Shown here piece by piece: positions 28,075 to 36,531 of a DNA stretch of 37,390 bases. Positions within the stretch are counted from its first letter, which is position 1. Each line of letters begins with the position of its first letter. The notes under the pieces were generated by a model. It ran no database searches. It was given only the letters and a program-made list of their open reading frames with translations, and was not told the origin of the DNA. The stretch is from contig JAFGVD010000012.1 in assembly GCA_016938135.1 (NCBI GenBank), positions 1 through 37,390 of the forward strand, read 5' to 3'. Both the position numbers and the translations under genes were made by a program. The DNA is from Coriobacteriia bacterium (GTDB lineage: Bacteria; Actinomycetota; Coriobacteriia; Anaerosomatales; Anaerosomataceae).

Positions 28075-28551
28075 ATGATGGAGTTCGCGGCGATCGGCAC
28101 GATCCGTAGTCCGTTCAGCAGCAGGACCGGCATGCCTATTCAGCCTGCTGCAGCTGTGGGTATGAGAGGTACGGTCGAGGTCCACGACGAGTATGCCGAG
28201 GGGCTGCACGATCTTGATGGGTTCTCTCACATCATCTTGCTCTATCACTTCCATCGCAGCGAGGGGTTCGATCTTAGGGTGGTCCCGTACCTGGACTCCG
28301 TCGCGCATGGCGTGTTCGCCACCCGCGCGCCAAGGCGCCCCAACCCACTGGGGATGAGTGTCGTCAGGCTCGAGAGGGTGGAGGGCTCCGTGCTCCATAT
28401 CACCGACGTGGACGTGCTCGACGGAACGCCGCTGCTCGATATCAAGCCGTATGTGCCGGCGTTCGATTCGCAAGGTGAGATCCGCGTCGGTTGGGTGGAG
28501 CAGCACGGCGGCAAGGTGCCAGCAACTCGCTCAGACGACCGCTTCCTGTAG
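28075..28551 (+). CDS. trmO: tRNA t6A37 methyltransferase TrmO (TsaA family)
   Basis: A 158-residue TsaA/TrmO protein: FAAIGTIRSPF, DLDGFSHIILLYHFHRS, then FATRAPRRPNPLGMSVVRLERVEG and DVLDGTPLLDIKPYVPAFD are the family's conserved blocks. TrmO uses S-adenosylmethionine to methylate N6-threonylcarbamoyladenosine at position 37 of certain tRNAs. Many anaerobes encode short single-domain versions, so an alternative methyltransferase substrate is possible. GGAGGGG at 28064-28070 places the start at ATG 28075 or ATG 28078. Confidence 0.9.
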   Translation: MMEFAAIGTIRSPFSSRTGMPIQPAAAVGMRGTVEVHDEYAEGLHDLDGFSHIILLYHFHRSEGFDLRVVPYLDSVAHGVFATRAPRRPNPLGMSVVRLERVEGSVLHITDVDVLDGTPLLDIKPYVPAFDSQGEIRVGWVEQHGGKVPATRSDDRFL

Positions 28552-28589
28552 TACCTGCGCTCGCTCGAGTCTGCGTTTCATGCGATTGG

Positions 28590-28648
28590 ATGGAAACTGC
28601 TTGACAGATGAGTTTCCATCATGGAAACTGCAAGGGTAATGAGTTTCC
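28590..28648 (+). promoter_or_regulatory. Tandem TetR operator sites
   Basis: Two head-to-tail palindromes: ATGGAAACT-12-AGTTTCCAT (28590-28619, perfect) and ATGGAAACT-12-AGTTTCC (28621-28648). They lie immediately upstream of the TetR gene, and a third copy precedes the next gene, indicating autoregulation and a small regulon. Confidence 0.8.
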
Positions 28649-28667
28649 TCTCGGAATGGGCCGACAT

Positions 28668-29207
28668 ATGAACGCACTGGCGCAGCAGATAGTGGACGTG
28701 TTCGAGCATGCCGTGAACGGCAGCGGTTATGACAAGACCACGCTCGATCAGGTTGCTCGAGAGCTCAAAATCTCCAAGAAGACGATCTATGTGCACTTTG
28801 ACGGCAAGCGCGACATATATGCGCACGTGGTCGCCAGGCAGGCGCTGCAATACAAAGCGCAGCTGGCGGCTTCGGTCGCAGCGCTCCCTGGTCACACTGC
28901 GCGAGTGGAGGCGGTTGTGCGGTCGGTGCTGGACATGGGACGGACCCACGTTGAAAAGACCAGTGAGAAGGAGTGGCTCCACGAGTATGAGGTCGCAGCT
29001 GATGCGTTCCGCAAGGCAACGGGCGACTTGCTGAGAGAATTCGTGCAGGGTGGGATGGACTCAGGCGAATTCAGGGCCGGAGATGCGGTGCTGGTGGAGA
29101 AGATGGTCGCCGCGATGATCGTGGAGTATCTCGTGCTGGTCAATGCCGATCCGTCTTATGACCGAGATGCCGAGCTGACCCGGCGTATCAGTGGGTTCAT
29201 CAACTGA
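28668..29207 (+). CDS. TetR/AcrR-family transcriptional regulator
   Basis: A 179-residue regulator. The N-terminal HTH is ALAQQIVDVFEHAVNGSGYDKTTLDQVARELKISKKTIYVHFDGKRDIYAHVV, the classic TetR pattern (T...va...gisk.tiY.hF..K..l). The remaining helical domain binds an unknown ligand. I chose ATG 28668; ATG 28656 and 28608 are in frame but would overlap the operator DNA. Two operator copies precede it and a third lies between it and the downstream membrane protein, so it likely represses itself and that gene. Confidence 0.9.
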   Translation: MNALAQQIVDVFEHAVNGSGYDKTTLDQVARELKISKKTIYVHFDGKRDIYAHVVARQALQYKAQLAASVAALPGHTARVEAVVRSVLDMGRTHVEKTSEKEWLHEYEVAADAFRKATGDLLREFVQGGMDSGEFRAGDAVLVEKMVAAMIVEYLVLVNADPSYDRDAELTRRISGFIN

Positions 29208-29252
29208 ACGACCCTCAACGGATGAGCGGAAGTCGCTCATTTATTGTGTCCC

Positions 29253-29280
29253 ATGGAAACTGACGGCAATATGAGTTTCC
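29253..29280 (+). promoter_or_regulatory. Third TetR operator copy
   Basis: ATGGAAACT-12-AGTTTCC, same half-sites and same 12-base spacing as the two copies at 28590-28648, placed 21 bases upstream of ATG 29302. Confidence 0.8.
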
Positions 29281-29301
29281 AGTCGATCGAAGGAGTGTCA
29301 C

Positions 29302-29718
29302 ATGAACAAGACAATCATGATCGCATTGCTGTTACTTGGCGCGCAGGTCAACCTGAGTGCGCTCGTCCCTGCCGCGCCAGGGCAGGCTCCGCCTCCGCTC
29401 TGGGTCGGCGGCGGCTTTCTCTGGCCGTTTTTCAGCGACACTAGAACGCTATTGCCCGCCGGCGCTCCGCGCGATGCGCTCACGCCCGTTCTTGGTGCTG
29501 TGGCGGCAACGCTGTTCCTGATGGCCGGAGCAGCCCTTCTCGGGTGGCTGGTCCCTGCCTCATGGATCCCCTGGCTTGTTGCGGCTGCGGCTGTCTGCTC
29601 CGTCGCTTTGCATGTGATCTGGTTCTCAGGATGGGCCTTGTTGCCGCTTATCGTTGATACAGCTTTGCTGTGGTCGGTGTTCGGGTCGCATGCCACCGAT
29701 CTCGGTCTTCGTCTCTAG
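29302..29718 (+). CDS. Membrane protein, likely TetR-controlled
   Basis: A 138-residue protein with about four hydrophobic segments (3-23, 64-86, 90-110 and 112-130) and a Pro-rich loop (AAPGQAPPPLWVGGG). GAAGGAGTG at 29288-29296 supports ATG 29302. The TetR operator just upstream suggests induction by the regulator's ligand; a role in efflux or membrane stress is conceivable but not shown. No family recognised. Confidence 0.72.
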   Translation: MNKTIMIALLLLGAQVNLSALVPAAPGQAPPPLWVGGGFLWPFFSDTRTLLPAGAPRDALTPVLGAVAATLFLMAGAALLGWLVPASWIPWLVAAAAVCSVALHVIWFSGWALLPLIVDTALLWSVFGSHATDLGLRL

Positions 29719-29756
29719 GCCGATGCGCTGCCAGACGAAGCCCGCCTCACCGGTCT

Positions 29757-30992
29757 CTACTGCCGAGAAACGCCTTCGATGACCGCGGCGACGAAGCATG
29801 CGGTGTCATACAGGAGTTCGAAGTCCACCTCGCCGGGTGTGTCCGCAAGCGTGTGAGCGATCGTGCCGGAGAATCTCTCGAAGTCCGCTGTCGTCAGCGC
29901 CAGTGAAGGTGTGCCGCGCGTGGCGAAGACCATGTGGTCACTGGCAGGCCACGGGGGACCGGCGATGACCGTAGATCCGCTCGCTGCAATCATTTTGACC
30001 AGGTCCTGCTGGACCGCTGTCAGCCCATAGCCGGACCAGGCAGTGGGAGCGTTTCGCAGTCCTACGCCGTCGAGGTTGATCATGAGCACCACGTCTGAGA
30101 GGTCCGGGTGCGCTTCGAGGTACGCAACCTCGCCGGGAGAGCTCGCATGGTCTTCGCCGTTGAAGGGCACGAACTCGACGGTCACGCTGCGCCTGATGCC
30201 GGCAAGGAGTTCGGCCACGGCAAGCAGCACGGCCACGCCGCCTGCATTGTCCAGCGCCCCGGGCGTCTCAGGTTTCGTGTCGATGTGAGCGCCCACCACC
30301 ACGCGGCTGGCCCCGGTGCCCTGCAGTCGTCCCACGGGCTGCATGCCGGGGGACGGTACCGTCCCGGATGCGATGTCGATGGCTGCGACCTCGCCCAGAT
30401 GCTCCAGCAAAACGGGTGAGTCCACGGCAGGCAGATAAGCGGTAGGGACGGCGAAGCCCGGGTCCTCGATGAGCGGAAACGGTGACATACCCGCTGTCAT
30501 CGCCGGGTTCTTACCGGTTGCCGAGACGACCGCCACGGGAGCGAGCCGCTCAAGCGTGTCTATGATCGCGGTGTGGGCGTCGTCGGTGTACCAGGGATAG
30601 CCGCGGGGCGTGAGCTGGATCCGCGCGATCTCACCATGCAAGAGCAATACGGCGCCCCTGGCGTCCAGGTCACGTAGTTCCAGAGCGCTTGATGCGGCAG
30701 CAAGTCGACCCGTTCCGTTGACCCGCTGCGAGAACGGTCCGGGATGGATCGCAAACGATCTTCCCCCGATGTCCAGTGTGGACGCCGAGAAGCGCCAGTC
30801 CGGCACCTGGAAGGGAAGAGTCTCCACCGCAAGCCCTAGGGTACGCATCACGCCGGTCACGTAGTCGGTCGCATCGCGATTGTGCTGATTCCCCGGGTGG
30901 CGGTCAGCTCCCTCACATAGCCGCAGCACATGCTGTCGGATGCGGCCTGCCAGGGCTGGTATGGAGTCGAGCTTGTGCTCCGTAGCAGCCAT
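29757..30992 (-). CDS. M28-family metallopeptidase
   Basis: A 411-residue zinc peptidase of the M28 (aminopeptidase Y/S-like) fold. Metal ligands are visible in VVVGAHIDTKPETPGALDNAGGVAVLLA (His, then the bridging Asp), FVPFNGEDH (Glu-Glu/Asp region), INLDGVG, and the C-terminal SGTIAHTLADTPGEVDF (His). There is no signal peptide, so it is probably cytoplasmic. It removes N-terminal residues from peptides in the family; the substrate is unknown. The upstream region up to about 31010 holds AGGGGA-type ribosome signal in minus orientation. Confidence 0.88.
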   Translation of the reverse strand: MAATEHKLDSIPALAGRIRQHVLRLCEGADRHPGNQHNRDATDYVTGVMRTLGLAVETLPFQVPDWRFSASTLDIGGRSFAIHPGPFSQRVNGTGRLAAASSALELRDLDARGAVLLLHGEIARIQLTPRGYPWYTDDAHTAIIDTLERLAPVAVVSATGKNPAMTAGMSPFPLIEDPGFAVPTAYLPAVDSPVLLEHLGEVAAIDIASGTVPSPGMQPVGRLQGTGASRVVVGAHIDTKPETPGALDNAGGVAVLLAVAELLAGIRRSVTVEFVPFNGEDHASSPGEVAYLEAHPDLSDVVLMINLDGVGLRNAPTAWSGYGLTAVQQDLVKMIAASGSTVIAGPPWPASDHMVFATRGTPSLALTTADFERFSGTIAHTLADTPGEVDFELLYDTACFVAAVIEGVSRQ

Positions 30993-31117
30993 GTTCTGGT
31001 CCCCTGATCGGCCGGTCTGTCCATGAGTTCATTCCCGGGTCGATCGGTCGCGCACCTGACAAGGTCAGGAGAAATGGTTGATCTGTCCCGACGGGTAGGC
31101 ACAGTACGGGTGTGAGA

Positions 31118-31777
31118 TCACTCCACGATCAGCAGCCCTTCTTGGGCTCCTCCTCCGCACAGGATGTAGTACTCACCCGGATCCAGGGCCGGTATCTGCA
31201 CGGTCCCGCCCTCGCTGATGTCCTGCGCTATACCCAGTGCGGGAAGACTGACGGAGGTGCGACACGCCTGTCCGGGCGCGAATTCAAGTGAGAGCGGAAC
31301 GCCAGAGGCTGCGAACACCACGTTGGGGTCGAACCCGTATCCGCTGTCTCCAAGGTACGCAGATTGCGACGATCCGTCTTCGGACAGCGCGGCCGCCGTG
31401 CCATCGGAGGCTACCGGGGCGATGTAACCCGCGTTCACCAGGTGGGACCGGATGGTGCCCGCATCGATGGCCAAGTCGTCATACGTCACGGTGAGGGTGA
31501 GGCCCTCCGTGTCCAGGCTCGCCTCGCTGATCCCGGCCAGTACCTCCAGTGCCTCGAACATGTGAGTGGACTCGTGTTCGGCGTCCGTGCCCTCTATGGT
31601 TCTGATGCTGAACGAAACGGCGGTGTTGGCTTCGGCGGTGCCGATCACCTTCGTCACAACGCCGTCTCCGGATGTGAGTTCACCTGTCTGACCAAAGCCT
31701 CCGATCGCCACAAGAGACGCAATGAATAACAGCGCGACGGACGCGAGTACGATGTGCTTCGGTTTCAGGCTGGCCAT
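31118..31777 (-). CDS. Membrane-anchored HMA-like plus cupredoxin-like protein
   Basis: A 219-residue protein with an N-terminal membrane anchor (HIVLASVALLFIASLVAIGGFG). It then has an HMA-type ferredoxin fold (FSIRTIEGTDAEHESTHMFEALEVLAGISEASLDTEGLTLTVTYDDLAIDAGTIRSHLVNAGY) that lacks the metal-binding CxxC. The C-terminal part is cupredoxin-like (NVVFAASGVPLSLEFAPGQACRTSVSLPALGIAQDISEGGTVQIPALDPGEYYILCGGGAQEGLLIVE), with Cys residues in the positions of typical copper-site loops. It resembles copper-handling membrane proteins, with an unusual loss of the HMA cysteines. AAGGAGTGG upstream supports ATG 31777. Confidence 0.78.
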   Translation of the reverse strand: MASLKPKHIVLASVALLFIASLVAIGGFGQTGELTSGDGVVTKVIGTAEANTAVSFSIRTIEGTDAEHESTHMFEALEVLAGISEASLDTEGLTLTVTYDDLAIDAGTIRSHLVNAGYIAPVASDGTAAALSEDGSSQSAYLGDSGYGFDPNVVFAASGVPLSLEFAPGQACRTSVSLPALGIAQDISEGGTVQIPALDPGEYYILCGGGAQEGLLIVE

Positions 31778-31868
31778 ATGCTCCACTCCTTGCAAGATGT
31801 CGTCACAAGACGCTAGCTTGTATCGTGCCAGGTGATCCAATGCCGATCCGGAAGGGCGGGTGACCACG

Positions 31869-32231
31869 ATGACCGGTCGCTCAACCGCTGAGTCCATCGA
31901 TGCGTACATCGCCGAGTTCCCGTCGGATGTCCAGGTCGTTTTGGAGCAGATGCGGACCATCATCAAGACGACCGCCCCGGGTACCGTGGAGACGATCAGC
32001 TACGCCATCCCGACGTTCGATCTCAACGGGAAGCATCTGGCGCATTTCGCCGGCTACCGCGGACACGTCGGTTTCTATCCGACCGGCCGAGGTATCGAGG
32101 TCTTCGAAGACGAGCTAGCTGCGTACAAGACGGGCAAGGGCTCGGTGCAGTTCCCGCTGGGGACCCCGCTTCCCGCAGATCTCATCGAGCGCATGGTCCG
32201 CTTTCTGGTCGAGCAACAAAAGGTGCTGTGA
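31869..32231 (+). CDS. DUF1801 / YdhG-like protein
   Basis: A 120-residue protein: STAESIDAYIAEFPSDVQVVLEQMRTIIKTTAPGTVETISYAIPTFDLNGKHLAHFAGYRGHVGFYPTGRGIEVFEDELAAYKTGKGSVQFPLGTPLPADLIERMVRF. This is the canonical short DUF1801 family; its relatives include iron-chaperone-like proteins. ATG 31869 is the likely start; GTG 31860 is in frame. Divergent from the copper-type gene on the other strand. Confidence 0.9.
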   Translation: MTGRSTAESIDAYIAEFPSDVQVVLEQMRTIIKTTAPGTVETISYAIPTFDLNGKHLAHFAGYRGHVGFYPTGRGIEVFEDELAAYKTGKGSVQFPLGTPLPADLIERMVRFLVEQQKVL

Positions 32232-32462
32232 GTCTTCGCAGGACTAAATGGGACTACCGCGCAGGATCCGCCACACGAGAGCGCGTCCCGGGTGACGCAT
32301 GCGTTGCCCATGCATCCAACTGAACACGCGGCTGCCTCATAGCTGCTGGTAGATGCATCTTGGCCCGATAGGTGCTATACTGCGCAAGGCGAGTCATATG
32401 GGCTCGTAGGATTGCGACGTGACACACCGCGATTTCTGGTGATTGTCGCGTCGTTTTGTTTT

Positions 32463-32475
32463 GCCCCGTTGGGGC
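32463..32475 (+). promoter_or_regulatory. Hairpin in cold-shock mRNA leader
   Basis: GCCCC-GTT-GGGGC lies just ahead of the GAGAGGA ribosome site, within a leader of roughly 100 bases downstream of a TATACT box (32376-32381). Long structured leaders are usual for cspA-type genes; a thermosensor role is inference. Confidence 0.4.
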
Positions 32476-32491
32476 GAGAGGATGGATTTGA

Positions 32492-32695
32492 ATGGCAGAG
32501 GGTAAAGTCAAGTGGTTCAACGCTGACAAGGGTTATGGCTTCATCGAGCGCGAGGGTGGCGAAGATCTCTTCGTACACTTCTCCGAGATCCAGTCTGAGG
32601 GCTTCAAGACCCTTGACGAGGGTCAGGCCGTTTCCTTCACGGAAGCCACTGGTCAGAACGGCAAGAAGCAGGCGACCCAGGTTCGCGCTCTCTAA
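32492..32695 (+). CDS. csp: Cold-shock protein (CspA family)
   Basis: A 67-residue cold-shock domain: [67 protein letters not shown]1 (KGYGFIE) and RNP2 (LFVHFSEI) are intact, giving the single-stranded nucleic acid-binding surface of an RNA chaperone. GAGAGGA at 32476-32482 precedes ATG 32492. The leader and terminator indicate a single-gene transcript. Confidence 0.97.
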   Translation: MAEGKVKWFNADKGYGFIEREGGEDLFVHFSEIQSEGFKTLDEGQAVSFTEATGQNGKKQATQVRAL

Positions 32696-32717
32696 GCGAC
32701 CTGTATCAATGCTTTAA

Positions 32718-32747
32718 GAAAAGGGCGGCCCTAGGGTCGCCCTTTTC
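32718..32747 (+). terminator. Intrinsic terminator after cold-shock gene
   Basis: A ten-base stem GAAAAGGGCG / CGCCCTTTTC with a ten-base loop, 22 bases after the stop codon. The 3' arm ends in TTTTC and further T-rich sequence follows. Confidence 0.85.
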
Positions 32748-32803
32748 TGCTTTTCGGTGGCTGCTACGTCATGCTATTGCGGCCGCGCTCTGCTGTCGGT
32801 CCC

Positions 32804-33295
32804 CTAGAACGGCGCTTTCGCGGGGTCGTAGTACCAGGTCTCTCTGATGATCTTTTCCTCCGCGATCTCGAGCAGCGTGGTGCCTCCTACCTGAGCGAGT
32901 CTGCCTGAGGTCGTTTCAGTCCCGTCCGCAGTCCACTGGATGAGTGCCCAGTCGTCTCCGATGAGGGTCTTTTCAACCGTGAGATCGAATCCTGCGGTGG
33001 AGAGCAGTGCGTCCAGCGCCGCTCTGATCTCCACGAGCCCCTCGTAGGTCCTGTCAGTCGCGACATCTCTTAGCACGCCGTTCTCGGCGTAGAGCGGCAC
33101 CAGGTCCGCGACGTCTTTAGTGCTGTCACTGCCGGCGTACACCGCTGTATAGGAATCGACCACCGCAGAGACGGACCGCTCACCACTATCGGCGATCCAC
33201 AGCCCGGCCACGAAGCTCAGTGCCACGATCAGAAGCGCTGCAACGACTATGTAGAGCCACTTACTGCGCCAGAGACTGCGTTTCGTCTTTTCCAT
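32804..33295 (-). CDS. Membrane-anchored SnoaL/NTF2-like protein
   Basis: A 163-residue protein: basic start, one membrane helix (WLYIVVAALLIVALSFVAGLWIA), then an NTF2-like domain (VDSYTAVYAGSDSTKDVADLVPLYAENGVLRDVATDRTYEGLVEIRAALDALL ... WALIQWTADGTETTSGRLAQVGGTTLLEIAEEKIIRETWYYD). The closing i..iE..KI..e.wY.D motif is SnoaL-type. It is likely anchored with the domain outside. AAGGAGGG (about 33303-33310 on the plus strand) supports ATG 33295. Substrate unknown. Confidence 0.82.
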   Translation of the reverse strand: MEKTKRSLWRSKWLYIVVAALLIVALSFVAGLWIADSGERSVSAVVDSYTAVYAGSDSTKDVADLVPLYAENGVLRDVATDRTYEGLVEIRAALDALLSTAGFDLTVEKTLIGDDWALIQWTADGTETTSGRLAQVGGTTLLEIAEEKIIRETWYYDPAKAPF

Positions 33296-33484
33296 TGATT
33301 CGTGCCCTCCTTGGGGGTGGATCCGCAGCTGTGTCCTACGTGTGATTCTGCCCACTCGGGCACCGTCGGCAACGCCTCGGCTTGCTTGCGGGTAACGCTT
33401 CGGTGGCGACCTCTTTACGTAGACCTTCGCGAAGCCGATGCTTCTCGCTTCAGACCGAATACACGCATGAGAGCCAGGACGCCC

Positions 33485-33757
33485 GTGACCACTGAACAGA
33501 TCAAGCCGCACCTAGAGAAAGCCGTGTTCGGCTTCGGTATCATCAACCCGCTGATGGCACTTCCACAGCTGCATCTCATATGGGTCCAGCATCATGTCGG
33601 CGGGCTCAGCGTGCTCACTATCGGTGCCGCTCTGGTGATGTCGGTGTTGTGGACCGCGTATGGCTTCATGGGCCGCCAGACGGTCCTGTGGGTCACTAGC
33701 GCTGCCTGGGTTGCCATGAACGGACTCACGCTTCTGGGAGTGGCCGTCTTCGCCTAG
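33485..33757 (+). CDS. SemiSWEET-like / PQ-loop small membrane protein
   Basis: About 90 residues with three membrane segments: KAVFGFGIINPLMALPQLHLIWVQHHVGG, VLTIGAALVMSVLWTAYGFMG and VLWVTSAAWVAMNGLTLLGVAVFA. PLMALPQLHLIW...G.S followed by S.LW..YG is the PQ-loop/SemiSWEET pattern of small sugar transporters that work as dimers. GTG 33485 has AGGA at 33476-33479; ATG 33467 is an alternative without a clear ribosome site. Substrate unproven. Confidence 0.72.
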   Translation: MTTEQIKPHLEKAVFGFGIINPLMALPQLHLIWVQHHVGGLSVLTIGAALVMSVLWTAYGFMGRQTVLWVTSAAWVAMNGLTLLGVAVFA

Positions 33758-33796
33758 CGCGTCGCACGCTGTCCGGTCATCCCGTATCATGCCCCC

Positions 33797-34804
33797 ATGG
33801 CACTTTCGCGCGCGGACATAGGTGTACTGCTCTCCTCGGCACGTGTTGTGCTCGGGCCGATGGCAGGCGTGACCGAGGCCCCCTTTCGCGGCATCTGCAA
33901 GCGCCTGGGCGCGGGCCTTACGTACACCGAGATGGTGAGCGCTAAAGGTCTGCACTACAATCCTGACGCGGCGATCACGCGGGGGCTGCTGGCGTTCTCA
34001 CCTGCGGAGACTCCGTGTGTGGTGCAGCTGTTCGGCTCGGACGCGAAGATGATGGCCGAGCAGGCCCGCGGCATCGTGGAGCGCCACGGCGAGGATATCG
34101 CCTTCATCGACATCAACATGGGTTGTCCGGTCACCAAGGTGGTGGCAAAAGGAGAGGGGAGCGCTCTTATGCGCACACCCGATCTTGCCGCAGAGATGGT
34201 GAGCAGGGTCGTCGAGGCGACCGGCGTGCCCGTGAGCGCGAAGTTCCGCAAGGGTTGGGACCAGGATTCCGTCAACGCGGTCGATTTTGCGAAGCGGATG
34301 CAAGATGCGGGCGCCGCTGTCTTGTGCGTACACGGTCGGACTCGCGGTCAGTTCTACCATGGTAAGGCCGACTGGGACGTCATCGCGGCGGTGAAGGATG
34401 CGGTGGACGTGCCCGTCATCGGGAGCGGCGATGTCTTCTCGGCGGATGACGTCGTTTCGATGCTGGAGCGCACGGGCGTCGACGCGGTCATGGTCGCTCG
34501 CGGAGCACAGGGCAATCCCTGGGTCTTCGCGCAAGCGCGAGCGCTTGTCGAGCGCGGCGAGAGGCTTGCGCCTCCGACGGCGTTCGAGCGTGTAGACATG
34601 GCTCGCGAGCATGGAGCCGCGCTGGTGGCGTTCGCCGGCGAGCAGGCGTTCGTGCGGATGCGCAAGCACGTGGCCTGGTACATCAAAGGGATCCCGGGCG
34701 CCACCCACGTCCGGGAGCGAGTCTTCCGGGCTGAGGACTATGCTGCGCTGGATCTGCTGCTGGTGGAGTATCGAGATTACTTGGGGAGCCGGAGCGCGGG
34801 CTAG
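33797..34804 (+). CDS. dus: tRNA-dihydrouridine synthase
   Basis: A 335-residue flavoenzyme of the Dus family: VVLGPMAGVTEAPFRGICKRLGAGLTYTEMVSAKGL (FMN-binding start), FIDINMGCPVTKVVAKGEGSALMRTPDLAAEMV with the catalytic Cys in GCP, VSAKFRKGWD, CVHGRTRGQFYHGKADW, VPVIGSGDVFS and VMVARGAQGNPW. It reduces uridine to dihydrouridine in tRNA loops using NADPH; the DusB subgroup is likely. Start at ATG 33797. Ordinary chromosomal gene. Confidence 0.96.
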   Translation: MALSRADIGVLLSSARVVLGPMAGVTEAPFRGICKRLGAGLTYTEMVSAKGLHYNPDAAITRGLLAFSPAETPCVVQLFGSDAKMMAEQARGIVERHGEDIAFIDINMGCPVTKVVAKGEGSALMRTPDLAAEMVSRVVEATGVPVSAKFRKGWDQDSVNAVDFAKRMQDAGAAVLCVHGRTRGQFYHGKADWDVIAAVKDAVDVPVIGSGDVFSADDVVSMLERTGVDAVMVARGAQGNPWVFAQARALVERGERLAPPTAFERVDMAREHGAALVAFAGEQAFVRMRKHVAWYIKGIPGATHVRERVFRAEDYAALDLLLVEYRDYLGSRSAG

Positions 34805-35001
34805 AGGGCTTGAGACGCGCCATGTCAGTGGCGTCGGCTTCCGCAATGTCGCACTCATCAGGTAGGATGTAGCCACTACAGGCCTTCAGCATGGCCCAGA
34901 TCCTTTGCTGAGAATGACCGGAGGCGCCAAACGGGCTGCCCGGCCGCAATCAGTGAACCGTGTAGCACATGTCGGTTCCAGGGGTGGAAGGAATTTCAAT
35001 A

Positions 35002-36396
35002 GTGAGTACACACACAGACGACCATACGCCCGGATCGAGAGCGGGCATTGAGACGACTGCAGAGACACTGGATAGATGGAGTAGCCTCTCCGAGGCAAGC
35101 AGCGCGTTCGACCCTGCGCTGTTCGTTGAGTACGACGTGAAGCGCGGCCTGCGTGACCTTACCGGCAAAGGTGTTCTCGCCGGTCTCACGCAGATCGGCG
35201 ACGTTGTGGGTTCACGTATCGAGGGCGATTCGCGGGTACCTGCGGCAGGCCAGCTGATCTATCGCGGAATAGACGTGAGGGATCTGGTCAGCGGGTTCAT
35301 CGCCGAGGGTCGTCTTGGTTTCGAAGAGACAGCTTACCTGTTGCTGTTCGGCACGCTTCCTGACGCCAGTGAACTGCAGCTTTTCGGGGACAGTCTTGCG
35401 TCATATCGAAAGCTGCCCCGCAACTTCATCCATAACTCGATACTCAGCATGCCAAGCAAAGACATTATGAACGCGATGTCGCGCAGCGTGCTCTCCATGT
35501 ATGTGCTGGACAAGCGCGCGGATGACACGTCCATCGCTAACGTGCTGCGTCAAAGCCTCCATCTGATCTCGAAGTTCCCGATGCTGGCGGTCTATGCATA
35601 TCAGGCGTACCTCGAGGAGTTCCACGGTAAGAGCCTTGTCATCCACCGTCCCATGGCTGGATTGTCGACCGCCGAGAACTTCTTGCACATGCTGCGTCCC
35701 AACAGCGAATTCACCCCGCTTGAGGCGCAGGTGCTCGATCTCTCGCTTGTCTTGCACGCCGAGCACGGTGGTGGTAACAACTCATCGTTCACTGCGCATG
35801 TGGTGACCTCCACGGGCACCGATACCTACTCGGCCATGGCCGCGGCACTCGGCTCACTCAAGGGTCCCAAGCATGGTGGCGCCAACATCAAGGTCGTGCA
35901 CATGTTCGACGACCTCAAGTCCAAGGTCCGCGACTGGGAAGACGACGACGAGATCCGCCGCTATCTGCAAAGAGTCCTGGAGAAGAAGGAGTTCGATCAC
36001 TCCGGGCTCATCTACGGTATGGGCCACCCGGTCTACTCGGTGTCTGACCCCAGGACCCTGGAGCTCCGGCGCTATGCCGAGAGGCTGGCGGGGGAGAAGG
36101 GCCTGCTGGCTGAACACAAGCTGCATGCCAAGGTCGAGATGCTTGCTCCTGAGACGATTGCTGCCACGCGCACTGTCTATAAAGGTGTCAGCGCGAACGT
36201 GGACTTCTATTCAGGCTTCGTGTACCAGATGCTCGATATCCCGCAGGAGCTCTACACCCCGTTGTTTGCGGTCTCCCGCATCGTCGGTTGGTGCTCGCAC
36301 CGGCTTGAGGAGCTTGTGAGCGGCGGCAAGATCATACGTCCCGCTTATAAGAGCGTGGCCTCCCGCACCGAGTATCGGTCGCTTGACGAGAGATAG
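35002..36396 (+). CDS. gltA: Citrate synthase
   Basis: A 464-residue citrate synthase of a long-form anaerobe type. Key motifs: LTQIGDVVGSRIEG, YRGIDVRDLVSGFIAEGRLGFEETAYLLLFG, HAEHGGGNNSSFTAHVVTSTGTDTYSAMAAALGSLKGPKHGGAN with the catalytic His, and GMGHPVYSVSDPR with the second His. It joins acetyl-CoA and oxaloacetate to citrate. GTG 35002 (ribosome site GGAAGGAA at 34986-34993) is preferred; ATG 34969 would add 11 residues. It sits 135 bases before the isocitrate dehydrogenase, forming a TCA-cycle pair. Confidence 0.94.
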   Translation: MSTHTDDHTPGSRAGIETTAETLDRWSSLSEASSAFDPALFVEYDVKRGLRDLTGKGVLAGLTQIGDVVGSRIEGDSRVPAAGQLIYRGIDVRDLVSGFIAEGRLGFEETAYLLLFGTLPDASELQLFGDSLASYRKLPRNFIHNSILSMPSKDIMNAMSRSVLSMYVLDKRADDTSIANVLRQSLHLISKFPMLAVYAYQAYLEEFHGKSLVIHRPMAGLSTAENFLHMLRPNSEFTPLEAQVLDLSLVLHAEHGGGNNSSFTAHVVTSTGTDTYSAMAAALGSLKGPKHGGANIKVVHMFDDLKSKVRDWEDDDEIRRYLQRVLEKKEFDHSGLIYGMGHPVYSVSDPRTLELRRYAERLAGEKGLLAEHKLHAKVEMLAPETIAATRTVYKGVSANVDFYSGFVYQMLDIPQELYTPLFAVSRIVGWCSHRLEELVSGGKIIRPAYKSVASRTEYRSLDER

Positions 36397-36466
36397 GCGC
36401 TTCTCGGCGAGGGTGTATCAGACGGCATTTCGCGGGTAGACTCTCTGCACGCAATCACGCGTCGCG

Positions 36467-36472
36467 TATAAT
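36467..36472 (+). promoter_or_regulatory. Candidate -10 element for isocitrate dehydrogenase
   Basis: A perfect TATAAT 60 bases upstream of ATG 36532 suggests the gene has its own promoter; the -35 region is weak. A small hairpin GCCGGA-8-TCCGGC (36490-36509) lies in the leader. Confidence 0.4.
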
Positions 36473-36531
36473 CGCGTCTCACGGTCAGCGCCGGACGCTG
36501 TGATCCGGCACGACGAAAACAGGAGGAATGA

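Noticed and set aside
34805-35001. Possible small gene or RNA between the dihydrouridine synthase and citrate synthase genes
   Set aside because: No convincing frame, tRNA-like fold or terminator was seen; it appears to be an ordinary intergenic leader.
36481-36531. Riboswitch before isocitrate dehydrogenase
   Set aside because: Only a six-base hairpin is visible in a short leader; no known riboswitch core could be matched.
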